From Blastococcus sp. HT6-4 (GTDB lineage Bacteria; Actinomycetota; Actinomycetes; Mycobacteriales; Geodermatophilaceae), in NCBI RefSeq assembly GCF_039679125.1, contig NZ_CP155551.1, positions 4,154,001 to 4,218,000 of the forward strand: 64,000 nt of DNA, given 5' to 3'. The notes under the pieces are model-generated. The model searched no databases. It was not told the DNA's origin and was given only the letters and a program-made list of their open reading frames with translations. Made by a program: the position numbers and the translations under genes. Below, piece after piece: positions 15,562 to 24,839 of the stretch. Position 1 is the first letter of the stretch; every line of letters starts with the position of its first letter.

Positions 15562-17268
15562 GTGCCTCCCTCCCTGGAGCGGGACAACCCCGCCGGCGCC
15601 AGCGCCTCCGTCCGCACCCGCCGCATCCGCGAGTTCGCCCGCGACGTCCTGGGCCACGCGGAGTTCCGCCCCGGCCAGGAGCGCGCGATGCAGGCCGTCG
15701 TCGGAGGGCGGGACACGCTCGCCGTCCTCCCGTCGGGAGCCGGGAAGACGGCGGTCTACCAGGTCGCCGGGCAGCTGCTCGACGGGCCGGTCGTCGTCGT
15801 CTCGCCGCTCATCGCGCTGCAGCGCGACCAGGTCGACCGGCTGACCGAGTTGCCCGGCGAGGCGGGGCGCGCCGCCCAGCTCAACTCGAGCCTGTCGGCC
15901 GGCGACCAGCGGGAGGCGCTGGACGGCATCGGGGACGGAACGGTCCGCTTCCTGTTCCTCGCGCCCGAGCAGCTGGCCAAGCCGGAGGTGGTGGACACGA
16001 TCGCCGCGGCGGATCCGGCGCTGTTCGTCGTCGACGAGGCGCACTGCGTCTCCGCCTGGGGCCACGACTTCCGGCCCGACTACCTGCGGCTGGGCGGCGT
16101 CATCGAGCAGCTGGGCCACCCGACCGTCCTGGCCCTCACCGCCACCGCCGCGCCGCCGGTGCGGGCCGAGATCGTCGATCAGCTCGGGATGCGCGACCCC
16201 GAGGTGGTCGTGGCCGGGTTCGACCGTCCCGAGATCCGGCTGGAGGTCGACCAGTACGCCGACGCGCACGCGAAGGACCAGGGCGTGCTCGACCGGGTGC
16301 TCGCCGAGATCGGCGACGGCCGGGGGCCCGGGATCGTCTACGGCGCCACCCGCCGGGGCACCGAGGAGATCGCCACCGCGCTGGCCGACCGCGGGTTGCG
16401 CGCCCGGCACTACCACGCGGGGCTGACCAAGTCCGACCGCGAGGAGACCCAGCGCGCCTGGATGGCCGACGAGCTCGACGTCGTCGTCGCCACCACCGCG
16501 TTCGGCATGGGCATCGACAAGCCCGGCACCCGGTTCGTGGTCCACGCCGAGCCCGCCGACTCGGTCGACAGCTACTACCAGGAGATCGGGCGGGCCGGCC
16601 GGGACGGTGAGCCCGCGCTGGCCGTCCTGGTCTACCGCCAGGAGGACCTCGGGCTGCGCCGCTTCTTCGCCGCCGGCGCCCCGGCCGAGGAGGAGCTGCA
16701 GCAGGTGGCCGGGTTGGTGGCCGCCGCGCCGGCGGCGGGCCTCGAGGACGGCGTCGACGTGAAGACGCTGCGCGCGGAGACGGGCCGCGCCGCCACTCCC
16801 CTGGCCAGGGACCTCAACCTGCTCGAGCAGGTGTCCGCCGTCGTCCTGGACGAGGACGGCGCCGCCCACCCGGCCGAGGGCGCCCCCGCCCCAGGGGCGG
16901 CGGCCGCCGCGGCGCGCGAGCTCGCGGAGCACCACGAGAAGGTGGACCAGAGCCGGGTGGAGATGATGCGCGGCTACGCCGAGACCACCGAGTGCCGCCG
17001 GCAGTTCCTCCTCGGCTACTTCGGTGAGCAGCTCGACCAGCCCTGCGGCAACTGCGACACCTGCTCCGCCGGCACCGCCCGCGAGCACACCGACGACGAC
17101 GCGGGCACGCCCTTCCCGGTGGAGACGCCGGTGTCGCACAGCGAGTGGGGCGCCGGGGTGGTGATGCGGGTGGAGGACGACCGGATCACCGTGCTGTTCG
17201 ACGAGGTCGGCTACAAGACGCTCGCCGTGGCCGCCGTGCTGGAGCACGACCTGCTCCACCGCCGCTGA
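15562..17268 (+). CDS. RecQ-family ATP-dependent DNA helicase
   Basis: A 568-residue superfamily 2 helicase. Motif I is LPSGAGKTA (~57-64), motif II DEAHCVSAWGHDFRPDYLRL (~157), motif III LTATAAPPV, then motifs V-VI (ATTAFGMGIDKPGTRFVVHAEPADSVDSYYQEIGRAGRDG). A RecQ zinc site follows (C near 477, then CGNCDTC ~495-501). Instead of an HRDC domain, the C-terminus has a small Tudor-like fold (VSHSEWGAGVVMRVEDDRITVLFDEVGYKTL), as in UvrD/PcrA tails. GTG 15562 is preferred to TTG 15529 because AGGGGAGAGG lies just upstream. Confidence 0.93.
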   Translation: MPPSLERDNPAGASASVRTRRIREFARDVLGHAEFRPGQERAMQAVVGGRDTLAVLPSGAGKTAVYQVAGQLLDGPVVVVSPLIALQRDQVDRLTELPGEAGRAAQLNSSLSAGDQREALDGIGDGTVRFLFLAPEQLAKPEVVDTIAAADPALFVVDEAHCVSAWGHDFRPDYLRLGGVIEQLGHPTVLALTATAAPPVRAEIVDQLGMRDPEVVVAGFDRPEIRLEVDQYADAHAKDQGVLDRVLAEIGDGRGPGIVYGATRRGTEEIATALADRGLRARHYHAGLTKSDREETQRAWMADELDVVVATTAFGMGIDKPGTRFVVHAEPADSVDSYYQEIGRAGRDGEPALAVLVYRQEDLGLRRFFAAGAPAEEELQQVAGLVAAAPAAGLEDGVDVKTLRAETGRAATPLARDLNLLEQVSAVVLDEDGAAHPAEGAPAPGAAAAAARELAEHHEKVDQSRVEMMRGYAETTECRRQFLLGYFGEQLDQPCGNCDTCSAGTAREHTDDDAGTPFPVETPVSHSEWGAGVVMRVEDDRITVLFDEVGYKTLAVAAVLEHDLLHRR

Positions 17269-17380
17269 CGGCCGCCGTCCTCGACCTGCGGGACGGCGTG
17301 GGCAGGCTCATGATCATCGAGGGAACGACGGGTCGGTGCCCGGAGCAGACGGGCAAGGACCCAGGAGGAGGAGTGCGCGC

Positions 17381-19036
17381 GTGAAGGTCCTCGGCATCAA
17401 CGCGATCTACCACGACCCGGCGGCGGCGCTCGTCGTCGACGGGAGGATCGTCGCGGCGGCGGAAGAGGAGCGGTTCAGCCGGCGGAAGCACGGCAAGCGC
17501 CCGCTGCCGTGGAGCGCGTGGGAGCTGCCGGAGCTGTCGGCCGCCTGGTGCCTGGCCGAGGCCGGCATCCGCCCCGAGGAGCTCGACGCCGTCGCCTACT
17601 CCTTCGACCCGGCGCTGATGGGCACGCCGGAGGAGTCCGGTCTGTTCGACGACGGCGACACCATGCGCAGGAAGTACGCCGAGATGGCGCCGGACTTCCT
17701 GGCCCACGCCCTGCCCGGGCTGGACCCGGCGAAGGTCCGCTTCGTCAAGCACCACGTGGCCCACGCCGCCTCCGCGGGCAAGGCCGCGCCGCAGCGGGAC
17801 AACGCCGTCCTCGTGCTGGACGGCCGCGGGGAGGCGCACAGCCACCTCGCCGGCCGCTACGTCGACGGACAGCTGGAGGTGCTCGCCGGGCAGGCGCTCC
17901 CCCACTCGCTCGGGCTGATGTACGAGGAGCTCACCGACCACCTCGGGTTCCTGCGCAGCTCCGACGAGTTCAAGGTCATGGCGATGGCCTCCTACGGGAA
18001 GCCGCGCTTCCTCGGCGAGCTCACCGAGCTCATCCGGGCCACCGACGACGGCGGCTTCCGCACCGAGACCATCGACTTCGCCGAGTTCGCGCCCCGCCTC
18101 GGCAAGGGCGACGACTGGACCGAGGCCCACGCCGACCTCGCCGCCAGCGTCCAGACGCGCCTGGAGGAGGTGCTGGTCGACCTCGCCCGCTGGGTGCACG
18201 AGCAGACCGGCGAGAAGACGCTCACGATGGCCGGCGGCACCGCGCTCAACTGCGTGGCCAACACCCGCATCCTGGCCGAGAGCCCGTTCGAGCAGGTGTG
18301 GGTGCAGCCGGCCGCCGGTGACGCCGGCACCGCGCTCGGCGCGGCGCTGCACGTCGCCGCCGAGCTGAGCGAGCGCACCGAGCCGATGGCCGGGGCCGAC
18401 CTGGGCCGCGGCTGGGGCGACGACGAGATCGAGAAGGTGCTGCAGACGGCGGCGATCGTCTACGAGCGCCCCGACGACGTCGCCGAGGCCGTCGCCGAAG
18501 TGCTCGCCGACAACGGGATCGTCGCGTGGTTCCAGGGCCGCAGCGAGTACGGCCCGCGTGCGCTGGGCCACCGCTCGCTGCTCGCCCACCCCGGCTTCGA
18601 GGCCAACCTGGAACGGATGAACGACGTCAAGGGCCGCGAGCAGTTCCGCCCCGTCGCGCCGATGGTGCTGCTGGAGCGCGCCCCGGAGATCTTCAGCCGC
18701 GGGCCGATCCCCTCGCCGTACATGCTGTTCGTCCACGACGTCGCCGAGGAGTGGCGCGACCGCATCCCCACGGTCACCCACGTCGACGGCACGGCCCGGA
18801 TCCAGACCATCGACCCCGCGACCGAACCGCTGGTGCACCGCATGATCTCGGGGTTCGAGCGGCGCACCGGCCTGCCGGTGGTGGTCAACACCAGCCTGAA
18901 CACCGCGGGCCGCCCGATGGTCGACGACCCGCGCGATGCCCTGGAGTGCTTCGGCTCCGCCCCGGTCGACCTGCTCGCGATCGGCCCGTTCGTCGTCCGC
19001 CGGCCGAGGGCGACGTCCCGCACCGGGCGGGACTGA
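17381..19036 (+). CDS. NodU/CmcH-type carbamoyltransferase
   Basis: A 551-residue enzyme starting at GTG 17381 after AGGAGGAG. The N-terminal YrdC/Kae1-like ATPase fold has VLGINAIYHDPAAALVVDGRIVAAAEEERFSRRKHGKRP and the metal-binding HHVAHAAS (H-x3-H, ~125). Next come DGRGEAHSHLAGRY and MAGGTALNCVANTRI; the C-terminal carbamoyltransferase domain has GRSEYGPRALGHRSLLAHP and VVVNTSLNTAGRPMVDDP. Members carbamoylate hydroxyl groups of sugars or antibiotics from carbamoyl phosphate and ATP. No biosynthetic cluster surrounds it, so the acceptor is unknown. Confidence 0.93.
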   Translation: MKVLGINAIYHDPAAALVVDGRIVAAAEEERFSRRKHGKRPLPWSAWELPELSAAWCLAEAGIRPEELDAVAYSFDPALMGTPEESGLFDDGDTMRRKYAEMAPDFLAHALPGLDPAKVRFVKHHVAHAASAGKAAPQRDNAVLVLDGRGEAHSHLAGRYVDGQLEVLAGQALPHSLGLMYEELTDHLGFLRSSDEFKVMAMASYGKPRFLGELTELIRATDDGGFRTETIDFAEFAPRLGKGDDWTEAHADLAASVQTRLEEVLVDLARWVHEQTGEKTLTMAGGTALNCVANTRILAESPFEQVWVQPAAGDAGTALGAALHVAAELSERTEPMAGADLGRGWGDDEIEKVLQTAAIVYERPDDVAEAVAEVLADNGIVAWFQGRSEYGPRALGHRSLLAHPGFEANLERMNDVKGREQFRPVAPMVLLERAPEIFSRGPIPSPYMLFVHDVAEEWRDRIPTVTHVDGTARIQTIDPATEPLVHRMISGFERRTGLPVVVNTSLNTAGRPMVDDPRDALECFGSAPVDLLAIGPFVVRRPRATSRTGRD

Positions 19037-19097
19037 GCGGGCAGGTCACGGCCGGGTATCGGTTCGGGGCCGCCGGGCGTCCGGACCGGCCATCGCC

Positions 19098-19122
19098 GTT
19101 AGTCCTCCCCTGCCCCGGGTAC
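19098..19122 (+). promoter_or_regulatory. Candidate stress-sigma (SigB-like) promoter
   Basis: GTTA (19098-19101), 15 bases, then GGGTAC (19117-19122). Actinobacterial SigB-type promoters are close to GTTT-N14-16-GGGTA. It would give a ~55-base leader for the DUF4383 gene. Matched by eye only. Confidence 0.4.
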
Positions 19123-19183
19123 CGGGCTCCTGGCAGCCACCTGTCAAGAACCTGGCAGGTCTCACGACCCATGGGAGGACACG

Positions 19184-19630
19184 ATGTCTGCAACATCCGG
19201 CAACACCGGCGCGGACCGGGGCATGACCTGGCCGCAGATGCTGGCCCTGGCCATCGGGGCCATCTACACGCTGATCGGCGTCATCGGGTTCTTCATCACC
19301 GGATTCGACGACTTCGCGGCGCACACCGACGAGACCCTGCTCGGGTTCTCCATCAACCCGTTGCACAACATCGTGCACATCGTCATCGGGGTGGCGGGCC
19401 TGGCCCTGTTCCGGACCCTGAGGGGAGCCCGCACGTACGGCTGGCTGCTCGCCATCGGCTACGGCGCCGCGTTCATCTACGGCCTGTTCGCCGCCGGCGA
19501 GGAGGAGCCGCTGAACTTCCTCAGCATCAACTGGGCGGACAACTGGCTGCACCTGGTCAGCGCCCTGGCCGGTCTCGCGATCGCGCTGGGCCCGGTGCGC
19601 AACGCCGTCGAGGGGCGTACGCGCGCCTGA
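19184..19630 (+). CDS. DUF4383 membrane protein
   Basis: A 148-residue protein with four transmembrane helices (~20-42, 60-80, 85-105, 118-140). It carries the DUF4383 signature FSINPLHNIVHIVIGVAGLALF with two buried His residues, and NWADNWLHLVSALAGLAIAL. Function is unknown; family members are frequent in soil actinobacteria and often look stress-induced, which agrees with the SigB-like box upstream. A GGGAGGACACG ribosome site precedes ATG 19184, and a strong terminator follows. Confidence 0.9.
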   Translation: MSATSGNTGADRGMTWPQMLALAIGAIYTLIGVIGFFITGFDDFAAHTDETLLGFSINPLHNIVHIVIGVAGLALFRTLRGARTYGWLLAIGYGAAFIYGLFAAGEEEPLNFLSINWADNWLHLVSALAGLAIALGPVRNAVEGRTRA

Positions 19631-19662
19631 CACCGGCAGCACCGGCCGCCGAGCGGTCACCC

Positions 19663-19713
19663 GGCAGAGCCGGGCCCTGCCGTCCCCCGGGGGCGGGAGG
19701 GCCCGGCTCTGCC
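19663..19713 (+). terminator. Hairpin terminator after the DUF4383 gene
   Basis: A perfect 16-bp stem (19663-19678 with 19698-19713) with a 19-base G/C-rich loop, 33 bases after the DUF4383 stop. There is no U tract, as is usual for high-G+C actinobacteria. Confidence 0.75.
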
Positions 19714-19777
19714 GCGTCCGGGGGCCTGGGGCACCCCCGGTGCGACGGCGGTCACGTCCGGCGCTACGTTGCCGGGC

Positions 19778-20989
19778 ATGGACTTCGCTCTCTCCGCCAA
19801 GGCCGAGGACGTCTGCGCCCGCGCGTGGGACTTCATGCGCGAGCACGTGTTCCCCGCCGAGCCGGTGTACGACGCCTGGCGCGCCGAGCGCGGCCATGAC
19901 AACCACGAGCACCCGCCCGTGCTGGAGGAGCTCAAGGCCGAGGCGCGCAAGCGCGGCCTGTGGAACCTCTTCCACCACGAGGTCGGCGGGCTCTCCAACC
20001 TCGAGTACGCCTCGGTCGCCGAGATCACCGGCTGGTCGCCGGTCATCGCGCCGGAGTCGATGAACGTCGGCGCCCCGGACACCGGCAACATGGAGACGCT
20101 CATGCTCTTCGGGACGCCGGAGCACAAGGAGCGCTGGCTCAACCCGCTCCTCGAGGGCGAGATCCGCTCGGGCTTCGCCATGACCGAGCCCGACGTCGCC
20201 AGCTCCGACGCCCGCAACATCCAGACCTCGATCGTGCGCGACGGCGACGAGTACGTGATCAACGGCCGCAAGTGGTGGACCTCCGGCGCTGCCGACCCGC
20301 GCTGCCAGATCTTCATCGTGATGGGCAAGACCGACCCCGACGGCCCGCCGCACCGCCAGCAGTCGATGGTCCTCGTCCCCCGCGACACCCCGGGGCTGGA
20401 GATCATCCGGCACCTGCCCGTGTTCGGGTACCAGGACCAGCACGGCCACTCCGAGCTGCGGTTCACCGACGTCCGCGTGCCGGTCGGCAACATCCTCTCC
20501 GGCGAGGGCGACGGCTTCATGATCGCCCAGGCCCGGCTCGGCCCCGGCCGCATCCACCACTGCATGCGCGCCATCGGCATGGCCGAGCGTGCGCTGGCGC
20601 TGATGGTCGAGCGCAGCAAGAACCGCGTCGCCTTCGGCCGCCCGCTGGCCGACCAGGGCACCGTGCGGGAGGCCATCGCCCTCTCGCGGATCGAGATCGA
20701 CCAGGCCCGCCTCTACGTGCTGAAGACCGCCGACCTGATCGACAAGTACGGGGCCAAGGGCGCCCGCACGGAGATCTCGGCGATCAAGGTCGCCGCCCCC
20801 AAGGTCGCGCTCGACGTCATCGACCGCGCGATCCAGGTGCATGGCGGCGCCGGCGTCAGCAACGACACGGTGCTCGCCCGGTTCTACGCCAGCGCGCGCA
20901 CGCTGCGGATCGTCGACGGCCCGGACGCGGTGCACATCCGCGGCGTGGCCAAGGAGGAGCTGGCCCGGGAGCGCCCCTTCTCCGGCTGA
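19778..20989 (+). CDS. Acyl-CoA dehydrogenase
   Basis: A 403-residue FAD enzyme oxidising acyl-CoA thioesters. The flavin/substrate motif [20 protein letters not shown] sits near residue 130, the second signature ([32 protein letters not shown]) near 290, and [35 protein letters not shown] near 355 closes the C-terminal helical domain. The segment before FAMTEPD ([25 protein letters not shown]) matches the FadE/ACAD10-11 branch. Monocistronic, with terminators on both sides. Substrate chain length cannot be read from the sequence. Confidence 0.95.
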   Translation: MDFALSAKAEDVCARAWDFMREHVFPAEPVYDAWRAERGHDNHEHPPVLEELKAEARKRGLWNLFHHEVGGLSNLEYASVAEITGWSPVIAPESMNVGAPDTGNMETLMLFGTPEHKERWLNPLLEGEIRSGFAMTEPDVASSDARNIQTSIVRDGDEYVINGRKWWTSGAADPRCQIFIVMGKTDPDGPPHRQQSMVLVPRDTPGLEIIRHLPVFGYQDQHGHSELRFTDVRVPVGNILSGEGDGFMIAQARLGPGRIHHCMRAIGMAERALALMVERSKNRVAFGRPLADQGTVREAIALSRIEIDQARLYVLKTADLIDKYGAKGARTEISAIKVAAPKVALDVIDRAIQVHGGAGVSNDTVLARFYASARTLRIVDGPDAVHIRGVAKEELARERPFSG

Positions 20990-21006
20990 GCGAGCCCCGC
21001 ACGACC

Positions 21007-21040
21007 GGTGGCCCGGAACCGCTCGCGGTTCCGGGCCACC
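21007..21040 (+). terminator. Hairpin terminator after the acyl-CoA dehydrogenase gene
   Basis: A perfect 14-bp stem (21007-21020 with 21027-21040) with a 6-base loop, 17 bases after the stop codon. Confidence 0.85.
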
Positions 21041-21052
21041 GCCGTCTCCGGC

Positions 21053-21103
21053 TCAGGGGCTCGGCGCTCTCAGGGGCTGGGCGCCCTCAAGGGCTGAGCG
21101 TCG
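21053..21103. repeat. Three tandem 17-bp units
   Basis: Units at 21053-21069, 21070-21086 and 21087-21103 each begin TCA(A/G)GGGCT and share a GGGCT-GCG core. Because 17 is not a multiple of three, the TCA of each unit (TGA on the minus strand) falls in a different frame; the last is the stop of the 66-residue gene. Confidence 0.7.
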
Positions 21104-21287
21104 TCCCGAACCCGCCGCCGGCCAGCTTGGCCATCAGCTGCGTCCGGTCCAGGCCCATCTCCGCCAGCGCGTCGCCGTCCCGGTCGGTGTCGATCTCGTC
21201 AGGAAGGCGCCCCTCGACCTGATCGGCCGTGTCGTTGTCCCCCTCGGTGCGCAGCACCCGCACCAGTTCGTCCTTGTCCAGCTTCAC
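21087..21287 (-). CDS. Small hypothetical protein
   Basis: A 66-residue acidic protein (MKLDKDELVRVLRTEGDNDTADQVEGRLPDEIDTDRDGDALAEMGLDRTQLMAKL). The helical start followed by DEIDTDRDGDALAEMGLD looks like a short two-helix protein with an EF-hand-like acidic loop, but I recognise no family. GGACCGGTG upstream is a weak ribosome site. Frame and composition look like a real short gene; the stop lies inside a tandem repeat. Confidence 0.6.
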   Translation of the reverse strand: MKLDKDELVRVLRTEGDNDTADQVEGRLPDEIDTDRDGDALAEMGLDRTQLMAKLAGGGFGTTLSP

Positions 21288-21452
21288 CGGTCCTCCGTCC
21301 GCCGCCCGTCGGGCGTCGTCGTGAGTGTGGTGCGGATCACCACGGGCCGCAACGACGCCCGAGCGGAACCGCTCAGATCACGATCCGGTCACGGCGGCGT
21401 TCATCCGCCCACCCCTCGGCCGTCCTAGACAGTGACGACGGGGGGAGGCCCG

Positions 21453-21962
21453 GTGGGACGAACGGACGACGACGCCTTCGAGGCCTTCGTGGCGGCACGG
21501 TCGGGGGAGCTGCTGCGCACCGCCGTGCTGCTGACGAGGGACCGCGGTCACGCGGAGGACCTGCTGCAGACCGCGCTCGTGAAGGCCTACCGCCGCTGGG
21601 GCCGGATCTCCGGCGACCCGTTCCCGTACGTGCGCCGGGTGCTCGTCACCAGCGCCGCGAGCTGGTGGCGCTTGCGCAGCACCCAGGAGATCGTGTCGCT
21701 GCCGGCCCACGACCCGGCCACCCCTGACGGGACCGATGCCGTCGCCGAGCGCGAGCGGCTGGCCGAGGCGCTCGCGACCCTGCCGCCCCGCATGCGGGCG
21801 GTGCTCGTCCTCCGCTACGCCGAGGACCTCAGCGAGGCGGCCACCGCCGAACTGCTCCGGTGCTCGGTCCACACCGTGCGGAGCCAGACCGTCCGGGGCC
21901 TCGCCCGGCTGCGCGCCGTCCTCGGCGCCGCCGTCCCCGCCGCCGTCTTCGAGGAGTGCTGA
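21453..21962 (+). CDS. ECF sigma factor (SigE family)
   Basis: A 169-residue group 4 sigma factor. Region 2 (DAFEAFVAARSGELLRTAVLLTRDRGHAEDLLQTALVKAYRRWGRI, ~5-55) and region 4 (RLAEALATLPPRMRAVLVLRYAEDLSEAATAELLRCSVHTVRSQTVRGLARLRAVL, ~100-160) match the actinobacterial SigE family. GTG 21453 follows GGGGGGAGG with good spacing, so it is preferred to GTG 21432. A GGAAC box at 21365-21369 could mark an ECF promoter, possibly autoregulatory. The next gene starts one base after the stop and probably encodes its membrane regulator. Confidence 0.92.
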   Translation: MGRTDDDAFEAFVAARSGELLRTAVLLTRDRGHAEDLLQTALVKAYRRWGRISGDPFPYVRRVLVTSAASWWRLRSTQEIVSLPAHDPATPDGTDAVAERERLAEALATLPPRMRAVLVLRYAEDLSEAATAELLRCSVHTVRSQTVRGLARLRAVLGAAVPAAVFEEC

Positions 21963-21963
21963 C

Positions 21964-23382
21964 GTGACGATCTCCGACAGCGAGCTGGAAGCCGGCCTGC
22001 GCGACCTGCGCTATCGCGCCGACGTCCTCGCGCCTCCCCCGGCCGACCTGGCCGAACGCACCCGTGCGCGCTACCGCGCCCAGCGACGGTCCCGGACGGC
22101 GATCGCCGCCGGCGGCCTGGTGGCCCTGGCGCTCGTCGTCGGGGTGCCCGTCGCGACCTCCGGCCTGCTGAGCGGCGACCGGGGCGGCGAGGTCGCGGTG
22201 CCGAGCAGCCCGACCCAGGACCCGGCGCGCTCCCTCTACGACCTGCCGACGCGCGGCTCGTTCGCCGGGGACGAGGAGTGGCTGGCCGGGGTCCGGGAAC
22301 TCGACTGGATCCCCCCGGAGCTGGCCGCCCAGCTGCCGCCGGGCGTCGAGCTGCCCGATCCACCGGTCGACACCCGCCGGGTCGCCTGGGCTGGGGAGGT
22401 GGCCGGTGGGCGGGTGGCGCTCGTCCTCGGCCGGGCCGAGCAGGAAGTCCTCGGCCGGACCGGACAGGAGGGCCTGGTCCAGACCTGGTTCACCGGTCCC
22501 GGTGACGCCGTGCCGGGCGAGATGGTCCCGGTCGGCTTCCCCGGGCCAGGCTCCGAACTGGACCCCACGGCGCTGTTCGCCGCCCCCTACGGGTCGCCCG
22601 CGCAGCGCGTGCTGGTGGTCGTCGGCGCGCCCGGGGACGAGGCCCGGATGCTGACCGGCCGGACGGTGACGGCCTCGGCCGACGTCGTCGACCGCTGGGA
22701 ATCGGTGCTGATGGAGGAGGGCGCCGGCGCACTGGCGCTCGGCGACTCCGCCGACTGGCCGACCGGCCTCTCCGTGGAGATGTCCCGGCCCGGCCAGAGC
22801 CGGCCCCTCTACCCGCAGACCACCACCGGGGAGGGCCTGGACAGGGCCTGGAACGAGCCGGTGGAGGTCGCCGACCCCCGCGGGCTGCGCGGGCTCGCCC
22901 ACGAGTTCGTCCTGCAGGAGGCGGCGCGGCAGCTCGCCGGGCGGTACGGGCTGCCGCTCCGCGACCTCCGCCCGACCCTGCTCGCGGCCGGCCCCGTGGG
23001 TGGCGGCTCGGAGGACCGGACCCTCCTGGTCGGCCTGACCTTCCCCTCGGGCGCGACGGGCGCCGCGCTCGTCGACTACTGGACGGACTCCTTCGACATG
23101 GCGCAGGAGGACTCGTTCCGCGTCACGCTGGCCGCGGCCGGCACCCCGCTCCTGGAGCAGGTGTTCGCCGTGCCCACGGCGAACTCGATCACGATCAGCG
23201 GGCCGGAGTCCGGCGCCCTGGCCGAGGTCCTCCTCGCGGACGGCATCCTGCACGCCACGGTGCCGCTGGTGGACGGCGCCGGGGTGGGCCCACTGGGCCC
23301 ACCGGCGGCCGACCGGGTGCGGATCCTGGACGCCCGCGGCGCGGTCGTCGCCGAGGCACCGCTGTCGGAGCCCAGCGGATGA
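21964..23382 (+). CDS. Single-pass membrane protein, probable anti-sigma partner
   Basis: A 472-residue protein starting at GTG 21964, one base after the sigma gene. A ~50-residue cytoplasmic part (ELEAGLRDLRYRADVLAPPPADLAERTRARYRAQRRSR) precedes one transmembrane helix (~43-63, IAAGGLVALALVVGVPVATSGLL); the rest is a large external domain with no recognised motif. This layout is common for SigE-family partners in actinobacteria, but there is no HxxxCxxC zinc motif. Anti-sigma activity is inferred from position only. Confidence 0.7.
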   Translation: MTISDSELEAGLRDLRYRADVLAPPPADLAERTRARYRAQRRSRTAIAAGGLVALALVVGVPVATSGLLSGDRGGEVAVPSSPTQDPARSLYDLPTRGSFAGDEEWLAGVRELDWIPPELAAQLPPGVELPDPPVDTRRVAWAGEVAGGRVALVLGRAEQEVLGRTGQEGLVQTWFTGPGDAVPGEMVPVGFPGPGSELDPTALFAAPYGSPAQRVLVVVGAPGDEARMLTGRTVTASADVVDRWESVLMEEGAGALALGDSADWPTGLSVEMSRPGQSRPLYPQTTTGEGLDRAWNEPVEVADPRGLRGLAHEFVLQEAARQLAGRYGLPLRDLRPTLLAAGPVGGGSEDRTLLVGLTFPSGATGAALVDYWTDSFDMAQEDSFRVTLAAAGTPLLEQVFAVPTANSITISGPESGALAEVLLADGILHATVPLVDGAGVGPLGPPAADRVRILDARGAVVAEAPLSEPSG

Positions 23383-23468
23383 GCGAGCCGGCGTCGGTCA
23401 CCGCGATGCGGCAGCTCGCCGAGGAGGCGCGCCGGGGCCGGTCGGCCCCTCCGCGGCGGCCCCGGCGC

Positions 23469-23684
23469 TCAGTCCCGGCCGGCCCGTCGGACCAGAAGGG
23501 CGCCGACGACCGCGAGGACGGCGGCGACCACGAGCTGGCCGATCCCCACGCCCGCCTGGTCGGCGGCGAACCAGGTCGGTGACGACACGAGGAGCACGAA
23601 GGCGACGCCGAGGACGAGCAGTCCGACCAGGCGCTCGCGGCGGGCGTTGCGGGAGACGGGAGCGCCGGGGGACGGGTCGGTCAT
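23469..23684 (-). CDS. Small two-helix membrane protein
   Basis: A 71-residue protein with two transmembrane segments (~20-37 VGLLVLGVAFVLLVSSPTW, ~47-66 IGQLVVAAVLAVVGALLV) and a basic C-terminus (RRAGRD). No family recognised. It lies between the sigma/anti-sigma pair and the desaturase gene, on the opposite strand. Confidence 0.7.
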   Translation of the reverse strand: MTDPSPGAPVSRNARRERLVGLLVLGVAFVLLVSSPTWFAADQAGVGIGQLVVAAVLAVVGALLVRRAGRD

Positions 23685-23851
23685 GCCCCCACCCTGCCAA
23701 ACCGGCCCGCGCGGCGAGCGGCGGCGGCACGCCGTGTCGACGTGATCGAGGGGTAGCGGCAGGCCGGACGGGGAACTCCCGTACGAGCACGACCGAAGGT
23801 TCCGTCGGCGTAGGTTGCGACGACGCAGGTCGAGTCGACCCGGAGGTCCCC

Positions 23852-24802
23852 ATGCCCCAGACGTCCCCGCAGGCCGCAGTGCTGACGGAGCTCGAGCCCG
23901 TGGTCGCGGAGAACCTCGACCGGCACATCCGGATGGCGAAGGAGTGGCACCCGCACGACTACGTCCCGTGGGACGAAGGGCGCAACTTCGCCTTCCTGGG
24001 CGGCGAGGACTGGTCGCCCGAGCAGTCCCGGCTCGACGCCACGGCCAAGGCCGCGATGTTCGTGAACCTGCTGACCGAGGACAACCTGCCCAGCTACCAC
24101 CGCGAGATCGCCACCCGGTTCGGCCGGGACGGCGCCTGGGGCCAGTGGGTGGGCCGCTGGACGGCGGAGGAGGGCCGGCACGGCGTCGCGCTGCGCGACT
24201 ACCTCGTCGTCACCCGCGGGGTCGACCCGGTCGAGCTCGAGCGGGCCCGGATGGACTACATGACCACCGGCTACGACTCCGGTGACAAGACCCCGCTCGA
24301 GGCCGTCGCCTACGTCTCGTTCCAGGAGCTGGCCACGCGGGTCTCCCACCGCAACACCGGGAAGGCCACCGGCGACCCGGTCGCGGACAAGCTGCTGGCC
24401 CGCATCGCCACCGACGAGAACCTGCACATGATCTTCTACCGCAACCTCGTCACCGCGGCGTTCGACATCGACCCGGACGAGACGATGAAGGCCGTGGCCA
24501 CCGAGGTCATGAACTTCGAGATGCCGGGCGCGAACATGGCGAACTTCCGGAAGAACTCCACGATCATCGCCAAGGCGGGCATCTACGACCTGCGGCTGCA
24601 CCACGACGAGGTGGTCAGCCCGATCCTGCGCACCTGGAAGGTCTTCGAGCGCACCGACCTCGGGCCCGAGGGCGAGCAGGCCCGCGAGCAGCTGGCCGGG
24701 TTCCTCACCGGCCTGGACGCCCAGGCCTCGAAGTTCGTGGAGAGCCGCGAGCGGATGCGGGCCCGCATGGCGGCCAAGGGCGAGGTCCCCGTCCAGGTGT
24801 GA
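23852..24802 (+). CDS. Acyl-ACP desaturase (ferritin-like diiron)
   Basis: A 316-residue soluble fatty-acid desaturase of the actinobacterial DesA type, which introduces a double bond into acyl-ACP with ferredoxin and oxygen. Diiron ligands are visible in four helices: TEDNLPSYHREI (~72), WTAEEGRHGVALR (~107, ExxH), SFQELATRVSHRN (~155) and ATDENLHMIFYRN (~185, ExxH). GGAGGT lies four bases upstream of ATG 23852. Likely adjusts membrane fluidity. Single gene, convergent with a GNAT gene. Confidence 0.93.
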   Translation: MPQTSPQAAVLTELEPVVAENLDRHIRMAKEWHPHDYVPWDEGRNFAFLGGEDWSPEQSRLDATAKAAMFVNLLTEDNLPSYHREIATRFGRDGAWGQWVGRWTAEEGRHGVALRDYLVVTRGVDPVELERARMDYMTTGYDSGDKTPLEAVAYVSFQELATRVSHRNTGKATGDPVADKLLARIATDENLHMIFYRNLVTAAFDIDPDETMKAVATEVMNFEMPGANMANFRKNSTIIAKAGIYDLRLHHDEVVSPILRTWKVFERTDLGPEGEQAREQLAGFLTGLDAQASKFVESRERMRARMAAKGEVPVQV

Positions 24803-24839
24803 GGGGCCTCCGGACCGCGTACCGGTGCCCGGGCCCGGC

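Noticed and set aside
23379-23582. A 67-codon frame overlapping the anti-sigma-like stop by ATGA
   Set aside because: It runs antisense through the two-helix membrane protein gene and becomes low-complexity Arg/Pro; no family match.
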